NCBI GenBank assembly: GCA_963170055.1
Contig: CAUJGJ010000231.1
Span: forward strand, 172,501 to 202,500
Length of the DNA: 30,000 bases
Direction of reading: 5' to 3'
From: Halisarca cf. caerulea
Taxonomy: Eukaryota; Porifera; Demospongiae; Chondrillida; Halisarcidae
The notes under the pieces were generated by a model. That model was not told where the DNA came from. It worked only from the letters and a program-made list of their open reading frames with translations, and searched no databases. Below, one piece after another: positions 1-11,400 of this stretch (its first letter is position 1; the number at the start of each line of letters is the position of its first letter). The position numbers and the translations under genes are program-made.

Positions 1-670
1 ATAATTATTAGTTCAATCAACCAATGATTTCATTTGTAAAAACTGTAATCTATTGCCACAATATCTGTCACTATTGTCAGAATATCTGTCACTATCATGA
101 CCCTGTACAAAAGCTGTCATCTTGATCAGCCAGAATTGCACATAGCAACACGATCCAGATGCATGACAGCAGCCATCCAAGAACCACAGACAGCGAGTCT
201 CTGGTATGCTTGCTCCATACACACTCCCACACTGAACCCATGGGGTTCAATTCTCATAGGAAAGTATAAGTACAACCATCACATTAGCATAGTATGTATA
301 CACATGTGTACACATGTACACGTGAACACATGAGTCCATGTACATATACACACATGTATGTACATAAATATTCTGTACACGTGTACGTACAGCTGGTGAC
401 ATGAGCTCTATGTAAACATATTATCATGTTACTGCAATATCATGCTGTCGCAATTCTACAAAGTTTACATCTAGTCCTCAGCAAGAGGTAGTCAGTCCTA
501 GCAGGCACTGGACCCAACTAATCTTTACGTAGCAACTAAATAAGAAAGGTAAAAGATTTAGGGTTAGGATGTGGGCTACACTACTCAACCTGCTTTTGTT
601 GCTGTTTAGTGTATGTGCGTATGTCTGTGTATGTGTGTGTGCTCGTATATACACACACATGCACACACAC

Positions 671-803
671 CAAAGCCTCTGCTCAAGCCGGTATCCTTAT
701 CAATAAACACTTTAGCACTAATACAGCTAGTGCCGTACGGGCTAAAAAGCTGTACCAAATCACTGTCCCCGGTGTGGTGGGGGAGATGGTAAATGAAGAA
801 GAC
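671..803 (-). pseudogene. Relic copy of CELF exon 10 (RRM3)
   Basis: The sequence aligns base for base with 19611-19754. It has a 14-nt deletion at the 5' (acceptor) end that removes most of ENANL and part of RNP2, and a 3-nt insertion changing TV to TSC. Read in the parental phase it hits a TGA early. All five point substitutions elsewhere are synonymous (ACT/ACC, CCC/CCG, GCC/GCT, ATC/ATT, GAC/GAT). Acceptor CTGCAG and donor TTTG|GTGTGT survive. No copy of the last CELF exon follows, so it cannot make a full RRM3 here. Confidence 0.88.
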
Positions 804-878
804 CTGCAGAAGACGGAGGTTTAAAATGAACACAATGAAGCAATGATAACCCTCCCCCCTCACAAACACACACCCTAA

Positions 879-1071
879 TCCACCAGCTAATCTGCCAAAG
901 TTTCTACATCATGCACAATTTAACTTCACACAATATACCAACCTCTCTAATCTACCAGTCCCTCTAATCCACCATGCACGTACGTAGCTGCAGCCCTCCA
1001 ATCCACAAACTCCTCAAATCTACCAGCCCATGTAACTCGATCCTCAAGCAATCTAATCCACCAACGTACCT
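879..1071. repeat. Degenerate TCTAATCCACCA repeats
   Basis: Several imperfect copies of a CTCTAATCCACCA or CTAATCTACCAG word occur here, spaced about 15-40 bp apart. The word resembles the terminal repeat of the small MITE at 23977-24063 (TTTCTAATCCGCCA), so this may be a decayed cluster of such ends. There is no coding signal. Confidence 0.4.
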
Positions 1072-1164
1072 GTATTGGGGACACATCAGAAATACATAAT
1101 ATTAGCATATACACACTCAGACAAGACTTAAGATTCTTGAAAATTACGTGGACAGAATATTATA

Positions 1165-1374
1165 CAGTCAAACTTGGTTAGAAAGTCACTGTTCACAACA
1201 TCAACCTCTCTACAAGCAATGCACAATGTCATGCATATGGCAGGAGTTAACGTATACAGTGGTCTCTGTACTAAATGTCGACGTCCTGGTTACAACAACT
1301 TGGTTATATAACAGCACATTAATTTTAGTGGCACCGGACCAAGCTAAGGGTGTTGTTATAAACAATTCTGACTG
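1165..1374. mobile_element. Tc1/mariner-type MITE, 210 bp
   Basis: It is bounded by TA on both sides with inverted ends CAGTCAAACTTGGTTAGAAA and, on the other strand, CAGTCAGAATTGTTTATAA. A reverse-oriented relative begins at 12775. The element is absent from the right copy of the segmental duplication, so it inserted after the duplication or was lost there. Confidence 0.65.
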
Positions 1375-1964
1375 TATTGGTCTAATCAGAGGACATGTCA
1401 GTCCTATTCATGGAAGACGGACAGAATTAAGGTCCACCTCCACAGTGTGAACACGTCAGCAAAATGTGGTGTCATACAATTAACCCTTTAATTCACAACA
1501 GACCTGAGTTCACATCCCCAGTTGAACCCACATGCAGGCACACAGTGTGGGAAGTACAGACCTGTGTCTGCATTCATGCATGCACCATTGGGACTAAGAG
1601 GCAATTAATGTGCAAATTACTTGCAATCAAGCAAATCTATTCTTCAGAAGTATACTAACCCACCAAACAAAGCAAGTACTTGAAGGTGAGAAATTAAGGC
1701 AATTGAATTCAAAGACAATTGACCCATTGATCATGATCTAGGGTATGCATGTATGTATGTATGTATACTTGTAAACAGAAGGCCTCTCTATATAACCCTA
1801 TAGCTAGCTGGATACAATGAGCTCCCGGATATAACAAGCGTATACTCTTGTAAACAAATGTTAACGTTAAGTGTGTTCCCTGATGTACTGGACACATTGA
1901 TATTATGGTACTTCTTGTAATAATAATAAAAAAAACAACATTTACTACACTCATATACCCGTAC

Positions 1965-1987
1965 CCCCCCCCCCCCCCCCCCCCCCC
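1965..1987. repeat. Poly-C tract
   Basis: A run of more than 20 C on the plus strand, G on the transcribed-sense strand of the neighbouring gene's 3' end. Shorter C or G tracts occur at 3968-3981, 4929-4943, 5667-5675 and 19801-19812. Confidence 0.9.
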
Positions 1988-2010
1988 ATTTCACCCATAT
2001 CATGTAGATT

Positions 2011-2016
2011 TTTAAT
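2011..2016 (-). terminator. Possible polyadenylation signal ATTAAA of the FN3/Calx-beta gene
   Basis: ATTAAA on the minus strand lies about 166 nt past the TAG at 2182. It is the commonest variant of AATAAA. The downstream sequence is a long run of G on this strand (poly-C on plus). Position fits but there is no other support. Confidence 0.35.
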
Positions 2017-2181
2017 ACAGGCGTACCAAACTATAAGTTACAGGTAACCGTTCCGAAGGTGCTGTAATCACATTTTACCATCATTGTAGTTAACACACAC
2101 TACATTGATGCGGCTTATAAACTTGTTAACAGTCTATAAGAAAACTACAGTGACCATTAACTGCCTAAAAAATTATAATAT

Positions 2182-2402
2182 CTACTGGTAGTCATTGTCC
2201 ACAATGAAGACAGTGATTTCATGTACACTGAACACTACGCTACTGTCTGGATCAGGAGAATAAAGAGTGAGGTTGAAGGTTTCTGGACGTCCACTTTCAA
2301 CCGTGTCATCATTGTTAATCTTGACGACTACTGTGCTTTTCTCAACCACCTCTTGTGTGTTGATGAAGTATAAATCCCTACTCTGAAGAGAGTAGTCTTG
2401 AA
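2182..2402 (-). CDS. Calx-beta domain, second half, and stop
   Basis: 221 nt, entered in phase 1, with TAG at 2182-2184. It encodes VQDYSLQSRDLYF, KSTVVVKINNDDTVESGRPE, TFNLTL and ends ITVFIVDNDYQ. DY...L.F, I.NDD..E and ETF.L.L are Calx-beta hallmarks, with acidic residues where family members hold calcium. Together with the exon at 2865 it makes one complete domain. Confidence 0.75.
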
Positions 2403-5400
2403 CTGTATACGCAAAGGGGAAAATCACATCAATGATGTCTAATACAACATATCAATAACTGTGTTAGTCTAAGACTGTACCACTAGTTATTATACAAAAA
2501 CATATAACTATAGATAGAAAACTACGTATGTATTCATATCATACACTCAGTTGCCTTGTTCAGGCTATCCTGGTGGAGTTTGGTGTTACTATTAGGGCAA
2601 ATCAGAATACTCATTACTGTTCACCCACTACACCTGTAAAATCTTGTGTGCATGAGGGAGTGCTCTCAAACAGTGTATGGCATATGCTATCCTTACAGTC
2701 CGAACATGTATAGAACTCAGACATTGACATCATCCCAATGGCTACAACTGCATGCAGTAAACGCTCTGTTATAATTCTGCATGATGACGTGCTAAAATCA
2801 TGCATGAGAAATAGAGCCCATGCAAGGTGCGGAGTCTTTGCTATTTGAAAATGTGTCGTGCTACCTTTCGATGCAGTCCCTGGCTCATCTATCACTCTCA
2901 ATGTGAGAGGCCTCTCCATTGGTCCATATCTGTACACATCAATATGTACCAGAGCAGTTTCTTCTGATACCACCTTAGACGACGACTTGAAAGTGGCAAA
3001 TGTAGTACTCCTCACAGAGGAGCAACCACTGCAGCAATCTGTAGTGAAGCAGAACTGATACACTGCATTTCACTTACATAAATACATAAATAATGGATGT
3101 GGACTGCATGCTTGATTATAGTAATTTCCCCAATTAGATTGCTGTTAAGCTGATTATCAACTATATATATAATGTATTTATATGTAGCTAGTGCTTTGAT
3201 TTGAATTCTGATTGTATGGGGCAGTTCTGCCGCATATATGCATAGTCTAATCCGTTAATTGACTGCATGGCTAATTGATTGATATAGTTGACATCAGCAT
3301 GGTAGGCAGGATTAGTTTAGGATTGCTTGAGGTCAACTGCAGTACACGGTTAGGGCATCATCATTTCGGCATATTGTATACACTCTATACTACAGCAAGG
3401 TTAGGCAAAGGCACATTGGCGGAGGAAGAATCACGGGACTAAAATGCACATGCATCACGACGACGTACACAAGTTCTCAAACGAGGGCCAGCCGTGACAG
3501 CCATATTACACGAACATGGGCATTAAATTGCAACACTGAGCCAGAACAAACGCATTCCAAAATGGCCGGCAAGATGGTGACGTTGCCCGAAGGTAAATCT
3601 GCAACCCCTAGTCTTCGGCCACCATAAAATAAAAGTCTGGTACAATAGAGATGATGGGCTTTACATTTCGGTTCTTTTACGTAGGTTTTCAAGTGCATGG
3701 CATGTTCGAATGCATACCAATTTGAATCGAATTGCCTCAACTTTGGATCTCTCCGGCGCGTACGGTGGTCTAGATCATTTGGCTTTTCCCGCTTTAGGGC
3801 AGAACGTTCACGCTCCAACGTTGGCGTCAACGCCTTGCGCTTGCTGGTCTCTCAGCCGAGGAGCAGTTGGCTGGAGAAGAAAATGAAGGGTGGCCTAAAT
3901 CTAGCATTTTAAGTGCGGCCCATGCGTAGGCAGGCTGCCTTCGGACTCCTTGTACTTGAACCATCAGGGGGGGGGGGGGGGTGAGTGTAAGCGAGCCCTC
4001 AACTAACCTTGCTAAACCGCTCGGTAGCACTAGCCATATTTACACGTGTATGTAACATGCGTATAATAATTCTACACATGTGGGGAACATGTGATGCATG
4101 GCTCAGTACTTTTTTAATCACCACTGAAATAATATCATGATTTTATATACATTAATTACATTTGCTATTAAAAATGCATACCTGCATAGGTGGTGATATT
4201 GACGTGTGCGTATATGGCCGGTGTGTATGTGGGTGGGTGTACACTTGCATGCATGTGCACTGCAATGCACAAACACACCAGGCTTAGGTTATACAGCAGA
4301 AGAGCAGAAATTAGTACTCACCTCTGTCTAATTTCTGTGTTTGTACACTGCTATAAGCTCCACTTCCAAATGCTGAAACAGCTCTGACTCGAACATCATA
4401 GCTTCTACCGGCAACAAGGGTTGTCAAAGTTGTTGTTGTAGTAGTCCCTCTTACGGTCACTGTACTCCAGGCAGTAGTGTCACTCGGTCTGTGTTGGACC
4501 TCATATCTAATGATAGTAGCATCACTTTGAGATCTACTCCAGGACACTCTCAGAGCTGGTCTTCCTGATGCTATTATTTGAGTGACAGTTGGTCTACTGA
4601 CTTGTGATGGAACTGGAAAAAGCATAAGGAAATACAGTCACACTTGGTTTATCTATAACACTGCATGGTTTAAAAGTGAAACTTAACACTGGTTTAATCT
4701 GAAAAACCTTATATATCCAACACTGTGCTGTGAATACCATCACTGCACTGTGTACAAGCTGCCCTGATTCATCCAACACCTGATTTATCTGATGCCTTCA
4801 ATATGAGGAACAGATGTGGTCTGATAAACGAGGGCCCATTATGGTAATATAGGACTATTGGATAAATACAGCTTTAAACCAGCTAAGATAGAGGAGTTTT
4901 CCTAGAGAAAAAAAAACACCGATGTATCCCCCCCCCCCCCCCCACCCCCATCAATATGTTTTACACATAGAAATTCGCAATTGAATACAACATGCATGAA
5001 GTCCATCTTTCCATTACATCATCACTATAATGTAGATAACACAATAGGGCACAGATACCAGCAATACGTACATACATACATACATACCTCGGTTCAAATA
5101 CTGTGTTCGTACACTGCTATAGGCTCCATTTCCACATAAAGAAACAGCTCTCACTCGAACATCATACCTTCTACCAGCCGTAAGGGTTGTTAAAGTTGTT
5201 AAAGTATTAGCTCCTGTCACCCTCATTGTAGCCCAACTACCAGAAGGGCTTACTCTGTACTGCACCTCATATCTAGTGATAGGAAGGTCACTTTGAGGTC
5301 TACGCCAGGACACTCTCAGAGCTGGTCTTCCTGATACTGCTGTCTGAGTGACAGATAATCCAGTAACTTGTGATGGAACTGGAAAAAGCATAAGGAAAAA

Positions 5401-8400
5401 CAGTCACACTTGGTTTATCTATAACACTGGTTTAATATGAACACCTTATTTATCCAACACTGTGCTGTGAATACCATCACTGCACTGTGTACAAGCTGCC
5501 CTGATTTATCCAACACCAGGTTTATTTGATGCCTTTTATATTAGGAACAGATGTGGTCTGATAAACGAGGGCTCACTGTGGGCATATAGGACTATTGGAT
5601 GAAAACAGCTCTATAAACCAGCTAAGATAGAGGAGTTTTATCAGAGAAAAAAAACACTGAGGTATCCCCCCCCCCTTCAATATGCTTTACACATAGAAAT
5701 CCGAGATTGCAATATGCATGCAATCCGAAAATACAACATGCATGAAGTCCATCTTTCCATTGCATCATCACTATAATGTAGATAATGTAGATAACACAAT
5801 AGGGCACCAATACCAGCAATACGTACGTACATACATACCTCGGCTCAACAACTGTGATTGTACGCTGCTATAGGCTCCAATTCCACATACAGAAACAGCT
5901 CTCACTCGAACATCATACCATTTACCAGCCGGAAGGGTTGTTAAAGTTGTGGTTAAAGTATAAGCATCCGTCACCCTAATTGTAGCCCAACTACCAGAAA
6001 TGTTTACTTTGTACTGCACTTCATATCTAGTGATAGTAGCATCACTTTGAAGTTTACTCCAGGACACTCTCAGAGCTGGTCTCCCTGCTACTGCTGTCTG
6101 AGTGACAGATAATCCAGTCACTTGTGATGGAACTGTACAAATGGATATAAGCAGAAGGAGGTAATGTACATACACAGGTATGTAGATCAAGTACTGTACG
6201 TGCTCTAATTTTGCAGGATGAAACTTTCATGTTTTTGCGGATTGAAAACCATATGCAAAAATTTAGGTCAGGCACTTGTGCAACAGCCAAAATGACCATC
6301 AAAAGAACAGGGGGCATCAAGAAGCAATGATGGCTTTCATCCACAATCAGACAAAGTTTATAATTATCAATAAAAGGCTAAATCAAGGTGGGATTACAGG
6401 GGGGATAGGCAAAATTTAAACTGCAATAATCGCCAATCTGTGAAAGGTCAATCCCATGAAAATTAGAGCGTATTCGGTATAAAATTACAATAATATTAAT
6501 TATATATACTTAAACATTTCAGGGCCATAGTAGTGAGTCCATGCAATTACAGAAACATGCAGCAAAATCAAAAGTGACTATTGGTCAAAAAAATGGTGGC
6601 AAAAAAAACTAACATTGTGTCTGACCAGACCTGCATGGCTTTGTCAGACCAGACAGGCTTCTAGTCTGACAAAAAAGTTAGACCACCCCAAAATAGTTAT
6701 AATTCACTGTATCAAAAGGCCAGATACTCTTGTGTGCAAAAAATGTCACTCTCAATACTGGATATATATTATCGTATTATCGCCTGATGATGTCATGCAT
6801 CAAGGGAGCCACTTGGGCAGTAAATATGATATTTTAATGTCGAATCCAAGTGCCCTAAGTCATGAGAATCAATCAAGCGTGTGAAGTGACAGACCACGAC
6901 CAACTTTAGGCTATAAATGATAACAAGTCTCTTGGAAAAGCTTTGCTAAGTGTCGAAACTAAAAGCTTTCTAAAACATAGGAAGCTTCACACAGGCTTTT
7001 ATAGAAGATCAACGATGACTAGAGACTTTCTCTCCAAAAACTACAGTCTGAAAGTTAAAACATGTACACATACATAACCATGAATAAGCTCTTTGACATA
7101 CATTACTGCGACTAAGCTCTTCGAAACCCTCTTCCATCTAATATGTATATCAAAATCAAATTTATTATTTTTTGTCAAAATACATACTGTACGTACTGAC
7201 ACCAAGAAACACCTGGAGATGAAATCCAGCAAACCCATCCCCTTCTTTGCAGTTTCGGCTCAATTCGAGCTTTTGGAGCATTTATTCAGTGATAACGAGA
7301 TTACTACATGCCTAGCTCGGGAGGTATCATATTTACTGAACTTGCCCTCAGGGCTCGAGCAGAAAATACATACGATACTTCCCTCAAAGGCATGTAGTAA
7401 CCTTTAATCATTGTGCCTTAAATTTTGATTTAGATAAACATGGACTTATGCTCCCCCAGGGAAAATTTGAGCTTTTAGATTCTATAAGGTGGTACGTATC
7501 TGAGGCCATTTTGGACCATTCAATTAAGGTTGATTTTGACACTCAAGTAGGGCCTTCTCTATAGTAATGTACACTATACAGTTGGAATTCTTTGGGGTGA
7601 AAGCTTCCCCAACTGGATAGAACCCAGCCTATACACCAATGGTTCTGATAAGGTACTTTGGAGAATTACACACCTATAACACCCACACCTATTAGATCAG
7701 CCACTGACAAAAAGATTGTTGGCATAAAAGCTGCTGTGCATGCGTGGAACAGAAAACTTAAGGTTTTAGAATAGCTGCTTAGGCTCTTAAAACACTACAT
7801 TCTCTTTGTATATTCCTATAGCCTATTTGTGTTTAGTTCAGTTCTGTATTCAATTTTACCTCATTAAACAAAAACAAGGCTAACCTAATTTCCAAAGGGG
7901 GGGGGGGATGCCCCCCTCCCTACCCCTAAACGAAAATCTGCAGATAACAGTTTAACAATTATTCATATGCATTTGGCATCAAACACATCACAGGAGACAA
8001 TAAGTTACTCTTAGTAAACTATTCATTCTTAACCAGAAAAGCATGTATGCTAAGTTATATAACTAATTGACATTCATTTATGATCTGACAATATTCAAAT
8101 GGGGGACTTCACATCCAGCAATTATATTTGTGGTTTGATTAGTGGCTTTAAGTGCATGCAAACATCTCTACATGTGTTGGTTCTGCCCTTATACAAGAGT
8201 GCACATATGGAAATGTATTATAGATACGTATGAATAATAATTATGGAGAACAAGAAATATGTAATTTATTCCGGGACTTAATTCTGGGCCACACAAAATT
8301 CCTCAAGTACGGTACATATTAAGTAGTTATATAGCCATAATTATAATTTCCCTGAGATAATAAGTATTATATGTCTGAGCCAAGGTAATTATTATACATT

Positions 8401-11400
8401 TATGGAATACATGCATGAAATCAGAGAACATAATGTTTAGTAGATGTAACTGGTGCAGCAACAATCACAGCCAACCATGCATGTATTTATAGGGGGTTGA
8501 AAACCATCTACAGCTCTTTATGTCCATAATAATTATACTGATCTCTACAAATTACTACTTCTCACCTTGATATGTTCCTCTACCCTGTCTACTACTGTAT
8601 GGTCCTCGTCCACCTGATGATACAGCTGCCACCCAAATGAAGTAAAGTGTTCCTAGACTAAGTCGACCCAGGGTTGTTGAGGTAGAAGTAATTCCTCTCA
8701 TATTACAGTTGGCATTATCTGGTGGATCAGATGCTGTTCCAGCATCTGGATATGCACTGTAACATACAGTGTAGGTGATACCACTTCCACTGACTGCACT
8801 CCATGACACTCTTAAAGCTGAACATGAAACTTGCGCAGTTCTGGTAATAGTTACACCTTGAACCTGAGGAGGCCGTGTGTGTGCCGGATTGTTCTGGGAA
8901 GTTGCTGCATATGTAAAATAAGGCATTTTTATGAACACAAACCACACATATAGACAACAGTTACTGCATTTAGTACACAGTACAGAGGAATAATACATGG
9001 GACAATATCAGGTACTACCATAAGTTAATGAACTTAGAAAGTCAAGCATATATGCACATGCTCAGATTTAGGATTCTCGTCCATCCAATCACTATTCACT
9101 CTAACTTGTCCGTTTTGCTGCAAAATGCACAACTTTAGGAGTTAAATCTCAAAAGTCTACAATTCAACATTATACCCAGTTGTTATCTATCTAACTACAA
9201 GGTAATATGAACATAATCTTTAGTCTTATAGTATCTATGACTATCTCACCATACACACATTCAAGGGCAATTGGTCATAATAATATCATGAGTAATTAAA
9301 AGCTGGGTGAATTCCTATCACTGTGTTTGACATCATAATCACGTACAGGATGGTGTGGATGAAGGTACATATCATGGTAGACAATGGCAGACAATCACAA
9401 AAGGCCTTTAAAATATCTGGTGCAGAAGCTACTTCTGTTGGAATGGCGCCACAAAGCTATAGTTTTGAAAATTTCATTATAGTTACGAATAGGTCATGCA
9501 GGTTTGCCTGGATAGATGCAATATTCTTCACATCCCCAATTCTACACCTGGTCCAAGTCTTATAATATTATATAGTCTAACACAGACTGACCATAACTTG
9601 CACGATAGCAGTCTATAACGCTATGGACCCACCATCATAATGAAAAAGAAATGCATGGATATGCATGAGAATGGTCTATTAAGTTATTATATTATTATGC
9701 AACAAATTTTAGGGAAAGTAAAATTTCTTCAATATATCTGAAATTCACTAAAAGTAGATAAACTTTCATAGTTAACTGTGCAACACCATAATAATATTAT
9801 GATAGTATCTATGACAACACTAATCCAGACACATGAAATTTATCATGCAGAATTCAGTATATATATTATAATTTCTTCATGAAGAATTTCTGAATAAACT
9901 GTACATGTCTATATAAAGACACAATGAACCATGCAGCTGTAGTTGCACTATAGGGTCTAACAGTTACTGCATGAACTGCATTCAATTACTGTTACAGTGG
10001 AGCTAGCCTTACAAGTATGCCTTGAAGGACACACAAAGAATTGTCTTTGCAATCCGGCAGGAGTACTGCCTACAAATTAATATTCATGAAGTATGCAATG
10101 TCATTGTCCTGTGACAGAAAGTATAGCAGCCACTTACCGGGCCAGGGCTATGCAAAAAGCAGGAGTATTACTAAGCAAGTGTATACATGATGTACATCGT
10201 CCAACTTGAATATGACCTTCATAGCCCTAACTCGATTGTTCATATCTCACACAAAAATTAGGCCAATGGTCCTTTAGCTAGTGCCGAATGTGTTCGTCCC
10301 GCATGTTATTCCCGGACCAGCCATTTCACAGCTACCGTAACAACTTAGTCTGATACTCAGACCCTCCTGCCAGCCGCCATATTATTCTACTCGACAAAAG
10401 GGTCTGGAAAAGACTGAGGCCTAAGCTGTACCAAGGGGGTGGAGTCGCAGTGAATAACAGACAACTGCAAACTTCGACAATTGACAATTTTATACCGCAC
10501 TCCAATGTTAGTATGATCTATCTGGGTAGGAAATTACAGTAGCGATTTCAATATGACATATTTGAATTCAATAGATTCTTCTTTGGTAGAGGATATTCAG
10601 CAGCTAAATACGAGCTAATCCAACATGAGAAGAAAGCAAAGATGCACTACAATGCATGGTTACATTGGGGGGAATGTGTTTTTGTTCAGCTTTCCACTGG
10701 GTATGCCAAATTACCGATTACAGATGTCCTGCCTGGCCCTTTCAACTGACTGAGAGGCCGTGGCGACGATTACAGAAGAAGCACATAAAACCAAACATTT
10801 CAAAGATATCCTTGTTTGGGGGGCAAAAGTTCTGTATTATTTGGTGGGTGTCTTTGTAGACATTCATTGCCGGGTAGCACGGGCGCAGACCACAGACAGA
10901 AGAATCTTTTCACTTATAATGATGATAGCAGAAAAGATTGTTTACTTCTTGGCTACAGAAGACAACTGCAAACTTTGATAATTGACAATTTTATACCACA
11001 CTTCAATGTTAATATGGTCTATCTGGGTAGGAAATAATTACAGTAGCGATTTCAATATGACATATTTGAATTCAATAGATTCTTCTTTGGTAGAGGATAT
11101 TCAGCAGCTAAATACGAGCTAATCCAACATGAGAAGAAAGCAAAAACCTGTTGTAGAACTTGGACCATCCGGCCATTTTTCAGATTCATGATTAATTGAT
11201 GCATGTATTGCAAACTGTTTGCTTTATTTTAGTAATATTCACTATAGTCACTCGGATGCCGCCATTTTATGCCTCCCTCGCGAAAGGCCTAGAAAAGACT
11301 GAGCCCAAATCTGTACCAGGGTCCTCGTCTGGCCGGGACCAAAACACCTTAGTAATAGCATATCTATTGTCTATGATAATAGTAATTGCCGACTATAATA

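Larger units (their letters stand above)
1..1777. repeat. Left copy of segmental duplication (CELF 3' region)
   Basis: Position 1 onward matches 16351 onward in the same orientation: the shared GTCAATCAACC start region, the CTGTCACTATTG repeats, the CACATGTGTACACATGTAC block and the CCTCAGCAAGAGG block. From 671 it matches 19611 onward through CELF exon 10 and most of intron 9, ending near 1777 (counterpart about 20483). The left end may continue outside the window. Relative to the right copy it lacks about 2.5 kb with the last CELF exon and has gained a MITE at 1165-1374. Confidence 0.85.
1778..2181. other. 3' flank of the FN3/Calx-beta gene
   Basis: Non-coding sequence between the duplication boundary and the TAG at 2182. 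It holds a 21-bp or longer C run near 1965-1987 and the possible ATTAAA at 2011-2016. No gene was seen. Confidence 0.6.

Noticed and set aside
3477..3830. 117-codon minus-strand frame
   Set aside because: No recognised domain, lies inside an intron of the FN3/Calx-beta gene on the same strand, and lacks plausible splice context.
10656..11037. Three overlapping plus-strand frames of 67-73 codons
   Set aside because: They fall across a repeat copy and its unique spacer, in different frames; no domain signature. Treated as part of the composite repeat.
10459..11142. Miniature LTR retrotransposon (TRIM) reading of the 185-bp direct repeats
   Set aside because: TG...CA ends can be imagined, but I see no target-site duplication, primer-binding site or polypurine tract, and flanking R1 copies argue for a different history.
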